A DNA stretch of 28,726 nucleotides from a virus, in IMG/VR virus record IMGVR_UViG_3300046000_002549, positions 1-28,726 of that record. The stretch is one strand, 5' to 3'. Each line of letters opens with the position of its first letter. The stretch's first letter is position 1. Below the pieces are notes generated by a model. The model was not told the origin of the DNA, did not search any database, and was given only the letters and a program-made list of their open reading frames with translations. A program made the position numbers and the translations under genes. Below are positions 16,869-25,383 of this stretch, one piece after another.

Positions 16869-18560
16869 TTACTTTAGTGAACCGTAGTCCAGAGTATCTG
16901 CTGTGCCTCCTGTAGCACCGGTAGCGCCCTGTGGGAATAGGGTTCCCATATCGCCAGTGCCCCCAAACTCTTCTTTAACCTTAGCAAGCTGCTTTTCTGC
17001 AGCTATATATGCAAACTGCCTAGCTTGGTTTTCTGAATACCCTTTTCTTATTAGCACGTTATAGAACGTTTCTATAAACCGGTCTTTGGTATTTTCCTTA
17101 TCTTTGCTGTCAGCCATTATCTTGGCTAGGTCGGCACCTATCTTTGACCTTTCGATGTCGAGCATAGCTCTCTTATATGCAACGTCTTCCTGACGGGCTG
17201 CGATACCTTCATTAAGAACAGCGGCGGACTTGTTAACGTCCACGCCCATCTGCATGGCTTCTATTTGCTCTTTACGGCTAAGGTTTGCTAGTGCAGAGCG
17301 TTCACGCTGCATTTCGCGTATACTCTTTTCCTCTGCATCTAGTCTCTTTGAAATGTCTCCGGCACCACCACCAAGACTTCCAAATATACTACCAAAAGTG
17401 CTCTTGTCCTTTGCATTAGCAATACGCTCTGAAAGATCACCTAGACCTGCGAAGAACGCATCTTTTTTGCCCTGTGCACGGCTCTCAGGAGACAATTTTT
17501 CCGCAAGTTCCTTACGAAGTTCAATGTCCTCTTCAGACTCTGCTGGCATCAAGCTTTTAATTAGGTCGATATTACCACGTAGGTTCGTAGGTAGGCCGTA
17601 GACGGTGTCGTCTCCCTGCGCAGCATCTACAAGTTCTTCGCCCCCAGCGTCTTTCGACCCTGAGTACCGGCGTAAGATATCCTGCTCATACTTGCGTGTC
17701 TTAGCTCCATGCCCCTTTGTGTTAGGCCCAGCAAAGTGGAATGCTCCGGCTTTGCCGATATCACCACCACCAAATTCAATTGCGTCTTGTAGCTGCGCTG
17801 TTCCTAGCGCGTCTTGGTAGGCACGGCCTTCTTTGCTTCGACCCTTATTACCTTGCAGTAGGTCGGGGCGATAGGGGAGACCGAGTCGTTCGGCTAAAGC
17901 GCGAGCAGTTGGTGGCATGAACTGATACGCACCTAGTGCGCCACTACCTTCAGCATTAGCTACACCGTAGTCGCCACCGCTTTCTTGGGCTATGATGGCT
18001 TTGCGGAAGCGTTCAAGGTCGATACCGCCACCTCGGCCAAATGCAACCATACCGCCACCTGCATAGCCCTCGTCAAAGCCACCGCTACTGGGCTCATCAA
18101 ACATAGTGTCAGGTACAGGTAGTTCAGAAAGACCACCGCCAGCCATATATGGAGGCACCATGCCACCTTCAGCCATACTAGGCATCTCTTGCGGCATACC
18201 CATTTCTTGAGGCGCAGCCATTTCTTGAGGCGGCATTTCCTGTGGCGGGGGACCCATTTCTTGAGGCGGCATAGCCGCAGCTTCTGGAGTAGCACCAAGA
18301 CCTGCAGGGGCACCCATAGGGGCACCCATAGGTGGCGCAGGGGGAGCAGGGGGAGCAAAGACCTGTTGGGCCACAGTCTGCTGGGGTGTAGCTTCAGTCT
18401 GCGCAGCCGACCGCATACGGTCAATAAACATACCTGCTAGCGTGCCCGCAGTAGGGTCAAGAATACCCATCTGCATAGCTTCAGCTATCTTCTGTTTGTT
18501 GCCGCCGTAGTCCTTGGCTATCGCTTCAGGAGACTGTATGGTAAACGGTTTAGTTTCCAC
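16869..18560 (-). CDS. Internal virion protein with lytic transglycosylase (SLT) domain
   Basis: A 563-residue protein starting at GTG 18558-18560 with GGGAG nine bases upstream. Residues about 60-130 are Pro/Met/Gln low complexity. Next come Gly-rich motifs (MAEGGMV, YMAGGGL, YAGGGMVAFGRGGG). Residues about 180-300 form an SLT-type lysozyme domain: IIAQESGGDYG with catalytic E193, then GALGAYQFMPPTA and FAGPNTKGHG. The C-terminal third is helical and charged, ending with RFIETFYNVLIRKGYSENQAR. Such enzymes locally open peptidoglycan during DNA entry, like T7 gp16 or P22 ejection proteins. It lies 9 bp from the giant polyvalent gene and directly after the Gln-rich gene, which supports a shared ejection complex. 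Confidence 0.82.
   Translation of the reverse strand: METKPFTIQSPEAIAKDYGGNKQKIAEAMQMGILDPTAGTLAGMFIDRMRSAAQTEATPQQTVAQQVFAPPAPPAPPMGAPMGAPAGLGATPEAAAMPPQEMGPPPQEMPPQEMAAPQEMGMPQEMPSMAEGGMVPPYMAGGGLSELPVPDTMFDEPSSGGFDEGYAGGGMVAFGRGGGIDLERFRKAIIAQESGGDYGVANAEGSGALGAYQFMPPTARALAERLGLPYRPDLLQGNKGRSKEGRAYQDALGTAQLQDAIEFGGGDIGKAGAFHFAGPNTKGHGAKTRKYEQDILRRYSGSKDAGGEELVDAAQGDDTVYGLPTNLRGNIDLIKSLMPAESEEDIELRKELAEKLSPESRAQGKKDAFFAGLGDLSERIANAKDKSTFGSIFGSLGGGAGDISKRLDAEEKSIREMQRERSALANLSRKEQIEAMQMGVDVNKSAAVLNEGIAARQEDVAYKRAMLDIERSKIGADLAKIMADSKDKENTKDRFIETFYNVLIRKGYSENQARQFAYIAAEKQLAKVKEEFGGTGDMGTLFPQGATGATGGTADTLDYGSLK
18183..18269 (-). repeat. PPQEM tandem low-complexity repeat in the transglycosylase gene
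   Basis: Residues 98-126 of the transglycosylase contain five copies of a (P)PQEM unit with short spacers. The DNA shows near-identical CATTTCTTGAGGCGG-like blocks. Length variation between related phages would be expected. The segment is disordered and joins an N-terminal helix to the catalytic domain. Confidence 0.7.
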
Positions 18561-18561
18561 T

Positions 18562-19845
18562 TTAAATTACTCCCGCCCTGTTAGCAGTATTGTAGAGAGC
18601 AGCTGCGCCGAGACCGCCACTAACTAGCTGCGAGCCTAGCGAAGCATTGGGAGCGTAAGTTGTGCTAGTTGTATTCGGTGTTACTGGCACACCGCGTAGC
18701 AAGCTGCTGTACTGCTGCATCTGCTCCATCGGATAATCACGCTGGCGCAGGAAGTCTTGATACGCCGTGTCTAGGTACTGCTGGTTCATCGCTTGCTGCT
18801 GCGCAGCTGTACCCTGCTGCATACCCAAGCGGGCTTGGTCGGCTTGCGACTGCGCCGAACCAATATTAGCAAGTGTCTGACCCATCTGACCGGCTTGCGC
18901 CAGCCCTGCAAGCCCCTGCTGCGAACCAAACTGACGAGACTGCTCACCCATACGTTGAGTATCAAGCCCTGCCTGCTGGTTAGCCAGTGCAGCGCGCATC
19001 GCTTGCTCTGAGTTAAGTCCTTGCGTCTGAAGTTGGGCTGCGAGGTTTTGCACGTTAGCCTGTGACTTAGCATCAAGGTTAGCAAGAGCGGTTTTCAAAC
19101 CGACGTCAGTGCCAAGTTGCTGGACGCCAAGTTGAGCCGCCAAGTTCTGCTGCTGCGCTGTCATAGTCGCGCCACGATCACGCTCAAACTGAGCCTGTGC
19201 GTTTTCAAACGCCGATTGCGAACCACGTGCTTGGATGTCACCTAACTGCGTACCTAGATTACGCTCACGCTCGAGACCAGCAAGAAGCTGGCGGCTACCA
19301 CCATATGTGCCCTGACGAGCAGCGCCGAGGTCTTGCACAATCTGCCCCTGCCGCGCATCGCGGACGGCTTCGCGCTTCTGGGTATCTACTACGTTCTGCA
19401 TGTACGGCGACATGTACTGGTTGGTTTGCTGCTGTCCGAACTGGTCGGGAGCTTGCATCTGGAACGTCGTCAGATTGGGGTTGTAGTTAGTCTGCGCCGC
19501 TTGCATACTGGGCGCATTAACCTGCTGTGCATTCACCTGTTGGAAACCAAATTGGCCGGGAGTATACTTCCCCGCCTCCAAAGAACCAAGACCCGCAGCG
19601 GTAGCAAGCGTGCTAGCATTGCCGAACTGTCCCGGTGTCTGCATACCTAGGATATTCTGTTGGACTCCACGCTGCTGCTGCGTGAAATCAGCTATGCGCT
19701 CTTGACCGTAGGGTTGGTAGTCAGTTGTTAGCGTCGTGCCTGCCCGCTGCATCAGCCCTTCGAAATAGGGGCGTGCGTATTCGGGGAGGGTTGACTGAGT
19801 AACCTCCGACTTTTGTACTTGATTGCTACCGCCACCACCGCCCAT
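18562..19845 (-). CDS. Gln/Ala-rich internal virion (ejection) protein
   Basis: A 427-residue protein rich in Gln, Ala and Gly. It begins MGGGGGSNQVQKSEVTQSTL and PEYARPYFEGLMQRAG, then runs as long polar helices (for example ARQGQIVQDLGAARQGTYGG and ANVQNLAAQLQTQGLNSEQA) to a short C-terminal LGSQLVSGGLGAAALYNTA segment. I recall this layout from podovirus internal or DNA-transfer proteins, where Gln-rich helices assemble into the periplasmic channel. AGGAG lies upstream of ATG 19843-19845, inside the end of the previous gene. The next gene is two bases away. The role as an ejection-core component is inferred from composition and neighbours. Confidence 0.66.
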   Translation of the reverse strand: MGGGGGSNQVQKSEVTQSTLPEYARPYFEGLMQRAGTTLTTDYQPYGQERIADFTQQQRGVQQNILGMQTPGQFGNASTLATAAGLGSLEAGKYTPGQFGFQQVNAQQVNAPSMQAAQTNYNPNLTTFQMQAPDQFGQQQTNQYMSPYMQNVVDTQKREAVRDARQGQIVQDLGAARQGTYGGSRQLLAGLERERNLGTQLGDIQARGSQSAFENAQAQFERDRGATMTAQQQNLAAQLGVQQLGTDVGLKTALANLDAKSQANVQNLAAQLQTQGLNSEQAMRAALANQQAGLDTQRMGEQSRQFGSQQGLAGLAQAGQMGQTLANIGSAQSQADQARLGMQQGTAAQQQAMNQQYLDTAYQDFLRQRDYPMEQMQQYSSLLRGVPVTPNTTSTTYAPNASLGSQLVSGGLGAAALYNTANRAGVI

Positions 19846-19846
19846 A

Positions 19847-20278
19847 TTACGCTCCTAGTCCTGCATCTGCGACCGGCAATTCATATACCTGCCAAAGTGC
19901 TTTATATCCATCGTCTTTAAAAATCTTTGACCAACCGATCCTACCAGAAGATTCGATCCGTTCACAGTCATTATCGTGCGCCCAGTGCTGCAACATTTTA
20001 AGCATAGGAGTTTTCCATTCCATACCTTCATCACCTGCGCAAAATACCATATCAAGGCATAACATACGTGGGTACTGCTTAAAGCAGGTTATTGTAATAC
20101 CTTTTATCTCTTCGCCTGTAAATGCAACCCAGAGATGATGGTCATACTGCGTAACCGAGTCGAGGATATCTTCAGGCTCATACCGACCAAACGTATACTC
20201 CGCAGCTTTACTCAAGTGTGGGAAGATGCGAGGCCATAACTCACTCACATGTTCGGTAGGAATTAAAGTAACTTGCAT
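19847..20278 (-). CDS. GNAT-like small internal protein (T7 gp13-like position)
   Basis: A 143-residue protein with GNAT-superfamily layout: an N-terminal helix pair (PTEHVSELWPRIFPHLSKAA), strands around HLWVAFTGEEIKGITITCF, a central helix MLKMLQHWAHDNDCERIESS, and the C-terminal RIGWSKIFKDDGYKALWQVYEL. The usual acetyl-CoA pyrophosphate loop (Q/RxxGxG/A) is not evident, so catalysis is doubtful. Size and place beside ejection-protein genes recall T7 gp13 (internal virion protein A, about 138 residues), which I remember as similar in fold. Its ATG overlaps the upstream TAA by one base (TAATG), implying coupled translation with the preceding virion gene. Confidence 0.62.
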   Translation of the reverse strand: MQVTLIPTEHVSELWPRIFPHLSKAAEYTFGRYEPEDILDSVTQYDHHLWVAFTGEEIKGITITCFKQYPRMLCLDMVFCAGDEGMEWKTPMLKMLQHWAHDNDCERIESSGRIGWSKIFKDDGYKALWQVYELPVADAGLGA

Positions 20279-21885
20279 TATGCAAGCCCACGCCGCACTT
20301 TAGTATCTTCTCCACGGTCCGCTTTCTTGCGGGCTTTGTGCGCCTTGTTCATAAGTGAGTACAGCTTGGCAGTGCCCTTCTTCGGGTTGCCGCCGCCTAA
20401 GCGCTTAACTGCCTCTGGCGGGAATAACACTTCGTCGCGGGCGACACGTGCTTCCTGCTTACCACCGATACGTGCTTTAATGGAGTCGCTTACCCCGTCA
20501 CCGGGCCCTTGCAGGGGGCGTCCGCCCATACGAGACAGAAGCTCCATACCTGCATTGCTGCTGCCGTTACCAAGCTCTGATACAGTGCGAGCATCAACGA
20601 CAAAAGAGCCGTTCTTCATATCTACTTCACCGCCATCGGCGTAGCCCATGTCTTGTTGGGGGTCTACCATATACGGAGTGAGTATCTGGTTGTAGCGGTT
20701 CTGGCCCTTCTTAGCGTTAGGGTTCAGGACATTTTGTAGTATGGGTGTGCCCCGCGCAGTGCTGGAACCCGGCTGTACGACTTGGCCCTGCATGTTATAA
20801 ACTTCAGGCATACCTACGTCGAAGTAGCGACGCTCCTTGGACGACTTAAGAAGGTCTTCGGTGTTGTCTGCGAAAGTAGCATTGCGCTTCTGCGCAGTGT
20901 ACGGACCAGCATAGGAATTATCTATGACGCCGTCATCACCCATAGTGCCTTGTTTTGGGGCCATTGCACCGGAGATACCACTCGTAATGCCTGAAACACC
21001 CAACATAGGAGCAGCTTTAGAGATAATGCCCGGAGTACCAGCAGGTAGACCTGCACGTGTAGCTTGAGCGAAGCGCGAACCTAAGCCGCCTGTGAACTCT
21101 GCGCCTTTCATTACCGGAGGTGGCATATTGCCTACAGAGTTAGCGAACTGCCGAGCAAACTCTGGGCTGTTTATAGCTGCCTGCATAGGGTTAACCGCCG
21201 TAGGCGCTACGGTCGGTGCAGTTAATGTAGTAGCCCCCGGACCACCAGCAATGCCGGATGCTGGGATGTTTACTGTTGGTGTTACTGGTGTATTAGCAAG
21301 ATTACCAAGAGTATCAGGAGTGACGGCGACTGGCGCAAGCTGCGCTGCCGGTACAGCAGCACCAAGACCCATATTAGCACCAAAGAAACCAGCTTTGTCG
21401 CCAAGTAACCCAGCTGCGTTGTGTGAGATAGAACCACCAACACCAGCCATACCAGCCATACCAGCACCACCAAAGGCACCGAGGCCAGCCATCAAGCCCT
21501 TCTTCAAGCTACCAGTACGTGCGAACTGACCTGCGCCTACGATACCAGCAGCAAGGGGAGCACCGACGCCAGTAGCCGCTAGGGCTGCGCCAAGAATAGT
21601 TGGGAGAAGTTTGCCAAGCCAGCCAGCTTCAGGCAGACCTGTTTGCGGGTTAATAGTAAGTGAGCCGCCATGTGCCATAGCCAGACCTTGAAGGCTGTTA
21701 ACCTCGTCTGGTGTCATGTGGATAAGCATAGAGTCTTCGCCGCGACCTTGCGACTGCAACTGCTGCGCCATAGGGTTTTGAGCCACATTCAGCCCACCCT
21801 GCGTAGGAAGACCACCCGTAGTGCCGGGTATGGGTGTGCCTAGCTGTGGGGGGTTGCCCATAGGTGAAGCTGCGTTGTAGTCCAT
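20278..21885 (-). CDS. Gly/Ala-rich virion structural protein
   Basis: A 535-residue protein. The N-terminal third has GEDSMLIHMTPDEVNSLQGL, AMAHGGSLTINPQTGLPEAG and then a hydrophobic Gly/Ala segment (LLPTILGAALAATGVGAPLA) that continues to about residue 155 and could insert in membranes. The middle is low complexity, rich in Pro, Thr and Ala. The C-terminus contains YADGGEVDMKNGSFVVDART, ELLSRMGGRP, and a basic tail KAHKARKKADRGEDTKVRRG. I recall similar proteins in aquatic podophages as virion components of unknown role. GGG-type motifs are shared with the transglycosylase gene. The start ATG 21883-21885 follows GGGATAAGGG. The 65 bp before it hold no convincing promoter. Confidence 0.62.
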   Translation of the reverse strand: MDYNAASPMGNPPQLGTPIPGTTGGLPTQGGLNVAQNPMAQQLQSQGRGEDSMLIHMTPDEVNSLQGLAMAHGGSLTINPQTGLPEAGWLGKLLPTILGAALAATGVGAPLAAGIVGAGQFARTGSLKKGLMAGLGAFGGAGMAGMAGVGGSISHNAAGLLGDKAGFFGANMGLGAAVPAAQLAPVAVTPDTLGNLANTPVTPTVNIPASGIAGGPGATTLTAPTVAPTAVNPMQAAINSPEFARQFANSVGNMPPPVMKGAEFTGGLGSRFAQATRAGLPAGTPGIISKAAPMLGVSGITSGISGAMAPKQGTMGDDGVIDNSYAGPYTAQKRNATFADNTEDLLKSSKERRYFDVGMPEVYNMQGQVVQPGSSTARGTPILQNVLNPNAKKGQNRYNQILTPYMVDPQQDMGYADGGEVDMKNGSFVVDARTVSELGNGSSNAGMELLSRMGGRPLQGPGDGVSDSIKARIGGKQEARVARDEVLFPPEAVKRLGGGNPKKGTAKLYSLMNKAHKARKKADRGEDTKVRRGLA

Positions 21886-21950
21886 TATCCCTTATCCCTA
21901 CCTTATCACTACGCTTATAGCGGCAATCTGTTCAAAACTAAACACCATTC

Positions 21951-22643
21951 TTACGTGGCCTTCGATACAAAGAACGCTTCGACAATAGCCGAAGGTGTAC
22001 CCGGATGTGCAGGTGTTACACCTGCTGAGTACGCAACTGCTGGAAGATGCTCCATAACTACGCTTGTGCTGGTTGTGTGCCACATAACTTCGACCCATAC
22101 GCCCGCTGCCTCTGCATAACCACTAAATGGTGTAACCGCGATAAGGTAAGAGGGTGTGCCTGAAGATTTGCGGGGCGGTATTGTAAACCGGCTGTTTGAG
22201 TTAGCGACATCCGTTGTGGTGGTGCCGTTGTTGTACCGGAACCATACGTCTACTTCTTGGGTGTCATTCGTCGTGTTCTTAAACGCCAAGCTATATATCA
22301 GCATATAGATGCCGGGGGCGGCAAAGGTGATCCGCGTGTTATTAACGCCTGTTATAGATATATCATCGGTAAACGACGTCACTTCTAACTTAACTGGGTA
22401 AGCCACATCAACGGCTGCTGCTGACTGGTCAACTAAACTAGTAAACTGATTATGTGGGAACGTCAGACCGATGCCGCTTCCGTAGAAGAAGTCCGCTGTG
22501 TATTTCTGCGCATTGTTTGGGGTGCGCGAGTCTAACTGCGAGAAGTAGTTTTCTATAACGCGAATAACCTGCCGTATATACTGCGGGTCGTAATGTGACG
22601 GTGGGTTAGGTAGTGGAGCGGCTTTGAATCTATCTAGTGCCAT
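21951..22643 (-). CDS. Beta-rich virion/tail protein with jelly-roll-like C-terminal domain
   Basis: A 230-residue protein. The N-terminus (NPPSHYDPQYIRQVIRVIEN, then YFSQLDSRTPNNAQ) is a helix that probably docks on a virion partner. From about residue 60 the pattern is all-beta: ITGVNNTRITFAAPGIYMLIY, SLAFKNTTNDTQEVDVWFRY, then SRFTIPP and GVWVEVMWHT. This sequence of strands resembles C1q/TNF-like jelly rolls found in phage appendages. The start ATG shares one base with the preceding gene's TAA, so it is translated with the gp10-like protein, which it may decorate. Function is inferred from strand pattern only. Confidence 0.6.
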   Translation of the reverse strand: MALDRFKAAPLPNPPSHYDPQYIRQVIRVIENYFSQLDSRTPNNAQKYTADFFYGSGIGLTFPHNQFTSLVDQSAAAVDVAYPVKLEVTSFTDDISITGVNNTRITFAAPGIYMLIYSLAFKNTTNDTQEVDVWFRYNNGTTTTDVANSNSRFTIPPRKSSGTPSYLIAVTPFSGYAEAAGVWVEVMWHTTSTSVVMEHLPAVAYSAGVTPAHPGTPSAIVEAFFVSKAT

Positions 22644-24595
22644 TAGCGTTTACCATCTTCACGGGCATCCAAGCGCGGGGCACCCAACTGCCACTGCACA
22701 CCAAGATTTTCAGACTGGATTTTAAGCGCCATCTGGCGCGCACGGGCACGCAGGAAGACCTGATCGGTGTACTGGTCTACCGAAGTCTCGATGACAGGCT
22801 TTGAGTCCGCCACGTTGTTAGAAAGCGCAGAACCGGGGAAGTTACGCGAGCGGATTTGCATGGTGACACTAGCATCATTAGCTATGGACCCGCTAAACCC
22901 AACGTCAGGAATAATGCGTCTGCAAAGCATAAACTGGTCGCCATCAGCCAAGTCGAAGTCCGACGACTGGATATAGGATAGCATTGGATCAGCATCATCG
23001 TCGATGCCGTCCTCGTGGTTGTAAGTCTGCCCCGCTGAGAAATCAGAGAGTGGTGTGTTTGCGGCCTGTGGGTAGCGGCGCAGTGCTGTATCTAACCAAG
23101 CGGTGCGCTCTATTGTTCCATAGTACCAGATGCGCTCAAGGTGGTTATAGACCACATAGGCATTGTTATAGTCGCTATCACCTGCTGGGTAGAACCACCA
23201 GACTTCGTTCCATTGCTCGTTGGTGCCGCAGATAACCTGATCGGACTGAGAGATGTTAATGTTCTGGAACACGTGATTGCGCAGTGTGCATGGTAGCGTT
23301 TCGACGCGCCCGGTATAGGCATAGAACTTATCTTGGCCCATCCAGTAGGTAATGTTAGCTGCCGTTGTCACCGCACGTGATGAGATGATGGAGATATTGT
23401 CAGCATATTCCTGCAAGCCGAACACGTCTGTCGTGCCGAGGAATTGGAGCGTGAACAGGTGGCTATCCGTCCAGACCAAGATTTCCTGACGTGATGGCAT
23501 AGCGCGTACGATGCGCGAGCCACGCGATACCCGGATGTCCCCTGCGGTATTGGTCGGCTGCGGAATCCAGTCTTCAGGAGTGTCTTGGTCAGCCCAACGG
23601 ATAAGCATCGGGTCGAAATCGTCAGGGTTCGTTGAGCCAAACGGCACAGCGCCAAAGGCAATAAGATGCCGGTCTTGCTGAGACACGAGCAACTGCATAA
23701 TCTTAACTGGTACTGCTTCTGCATATTCCGTAGGGGTATAGACAGGCGCGCTGGTCGCCGTAGCCCAGTCAAACGCATACTTCTGTAGCGTAATAGCCCG
23801 CGTGGCAAGCGCCGTGCCCGGATCGGGAGTAGCACCGCGAACCCACCAGTAACCAGCCCCATTGCGGATATTCATGACGAGGTCGTTATCGAAGTTATCG
23901 AACCACCAGTCGCGCTGCGGGAAGAAGACCGGCTCAGTCGAACCAAGACCCCAAGCCCCACGCGACCACGTGCCTGTACCCCAACCATAACCTTCTGTGG
24001 TAATTGGATATCCGGGGCGGATTTCGAAGTCGATGATAATAACAGTACCGCCTCCACCAGAGACGTTTGAGGTGACCGGACTTGTAACAGGGATCGTGAA
24101 AGTCAGGCCAGTAACCACAGTAATCTCGTGGTTGCCGTTAATCTCGTCCGCAGGCACACCACCAATAGTGCCGGTTACACCTGAGATTTCTACGAAGTCA
24201 CCTGTTTCGGCAAGGTGTGCCACCGGTAACTGGATGGTTACCACATTAGGCGCAGTGGTATCTGTGTAGACGCAGTTGTCAGTGTCCGGTGTGTCAAGCG
24301 TAGGGTCAACCAGACGCAGTGGGGTGATGTTATTGTAGTAGCCACCATTCTCGATGAAAACCTTCTGATGCGTACCAAGCGCCATGAGGTTATCGGAATA
24401 GGTCGTGACCCAGTTCCACATCTGACGGCACACGCCTTGGAATTGAGCAGACGTAGCTTTCTGCCAGCCACCAATCTTCTCTGGATATCCAGAGCGGAAA
24501 CGTATTTTGTCGCACTCGCGCCAACCGCCCTCGTTCGAGTAGTCGGTCTGGTCGCGGTTTACACCGGGCTTAAACTGGAGCTTGATGAATGGCAT
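22643..24595 (-). CDS. P22 gp10-like DNA-stabilisation/tail accessory protein
   Basis: A 650-residue protein whose opening, FKPGVNRDQTDYSNEGGW and CDKIRFRSGYPEKIGGW, is characteristic of the P22 gp10 packaged-DNA stabilisation family (Phage_stabilise). The middle has beta-propeller-like repeats, and a hallmark region near residue 460-500 reads NEQWNEVWWFYPAG, NAYVVYNHLERIWYYGT. In P22 gp10 forms part of the tail machine that closes the portal after packaging. A beta-sandwich-like insertion (about residues 115-190, TVIIIDFEIRPG side) could be a lineage-specific domain. AGGAG lies before ATG 24593-24595. This gene is the strongest evidence that the phage has a podovirus-type short tail. Confidence 0.8.
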   Translation of the reverse strand: MPFIKLQFKPGVNRDQTDYSNEGGWRECDKIRFRSGYPEKIGGWQKATSAQFQGVCRQMWNWVTTYSDNLMALGTHQKVFIENGGYYNNITPLRLVDPTLDTPDTDNCVYTDTTAPNVVTIQLPVAHLAETGDFVEISGVTGTIGGVPADEINGNHEITVVTGLTFTIPVTSPVTSNVSGGGGTVIIIDFEIRPGYPITTEGYGWGTGTWSRGAWGLGSTEPVFFPQRDWWFDNFDNDLVMNIRNGAGYWWVRGATPDPGTALATRAITLQKYAFDWATATSAPVYTPTEYAEAVPVKIMQLLVSQQDRHLIAFGAVPFGSTNPDDFDPMLIRWADQDTPEDWIPQPTNTAGDIRVSRGSRIVRAMPSRQEILVWTDSHLFTLQFLGTTDVFGLQEYADNISIISSRAVTTAANITYWMGQDKFYAYTGRVETLPCTLRNHVFQNINISQSDQVICGTNEQWNEVWWFYPAGDSDYNNAYVVYNHLERIWYYGTIERTAWLDTALRRYPQAANTPLSDFSAGQTYNHEDGIDDDADPMLSYIQSSDFDLADGDQFMLCRRIIPDVGFSGSIANDASVTMQIRSRNFPGSALSNNVADSKPVIETSVDQYTDQVFLRARARQMALKIQSENLGVQWQLGAPRLDAREDGKR

Positions 24596-24605
24596 CTATT
24601 AGCTC

Positions 24606-25373
24606 CTACTGCTGACTAAACTGGAAAGTGACGTAGCCGCTCGCACCACCAGCGATTATCTGGTACGCTTGTCCCGGCGTAACCGAAACAGAAGAAGCAC
24701 TAGTTATAATTTGCGGTTGCCCTGCCGACGTCGTGCCTGCTGCGGTGCGCCCAAAGGCGGAGGATGGGGTGCCGGGAAACTCGCCGCCGGGGGTATAAAC
24801 GAAAAAGCCGATACCCCATTCAACGGGAGGTTGGCCCGGGCCACCTACTGGGCTACTGCTACGATTATCCCACGGGCCGAGAACGCGTTCAGCTACACCA
24901 TTAGCGAGGTAAGTTTGGGGGTTACTCGGCTGCGTAAAATAACCACCCGTAGAAGAATTCCAACTTAGCAATAGCGGGTCAAGAGTTATGTACCGGTCTC
25001 CGGTACCCCCTGAGTTAGCTGCCGCTAGGACGCCGTCTGCATACGCCCCTGCCTGCGCATAAGTGTAGAACGCACCGGGTGAGCCCGGTTGATCGGAGCT
25101 GGGTACGTAGGCAGCTCCGTAAACAGTATTGTACACATAATCTCCGGGGACCTCGGAATACAGACCACCAGCAACCTGAAGGTTAAGAATCGTAGACACG
25201 CCAGTAGGCGCAGTCCATATGCTACTGGTACCAGCGCCAAACGTAACCGTTTGAAAAACAGGAGGCGGTCCCGGAGGTGGTGGAGTCGGGGTCGGCGGAG
25301 GAGGCGGAGGAGCAGCCGAAAAGGTACCAGCCCCTCGTGCGCTTGCTACTCCACGTGTGACGATTGTCGGCAC
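24606..25373 (-). CDS. Pro-rich linker tail/appendage protein
   Basis: A 255-residue protein from GTG 25371-25373, with AGGAG upstream. Residues about 21-38 are a polyproline linker (APPPPPPTPTPPPPGPPP) after a short N-terminal segment. The remainder is a Gly/Ser/Thr/Tyr-rich beta domain beginning FQTVTFGAGTSSIWTAPTGV and ending ITSASSVSVTPGQAYQIIAG. The pattern suits a virion-surface appendage: a docking peptide, stiff linker and receptor- or glycan-facing domain. I do not recognise a named family. It lies between the gp10-like gene and another tail gene, which supports a tail role. Confidence 0.62.
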   Translation of the reverse strand: MPTIVTRGVASARGAGTFSAAPPPPPPTPTPPPPGPPPVFQTVTFGAGTSSIWTAPTGVSTILNLQVAGGLYSEVPGDYVYNTVYGAAYVPSSDQPGSPGAFYTYAQAGAYADGVLAAANSGGTGDRYITLDPLLLSWNSSTGGYFTQPSNPQTYLANGVAERVLGPWDNRSSSPVGGPGQPPVEWGIGFFVYTPGGEFPGTPSSAFGRTAAGTTSAGQPQIITSASSVSVTPGQAYQIIAGGASGYVTFQFSQQ

Positions 25374-25383
25374 TGTGCGCTCC

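Noticed and set aside
21898-21948. Tiny 16-residue minus-strand frame between two virion genes
   Set aside because: A hydrophobic peptide MVFSFEQIAAISVVIR is possible but is too short and lacks a clear ribosome site.
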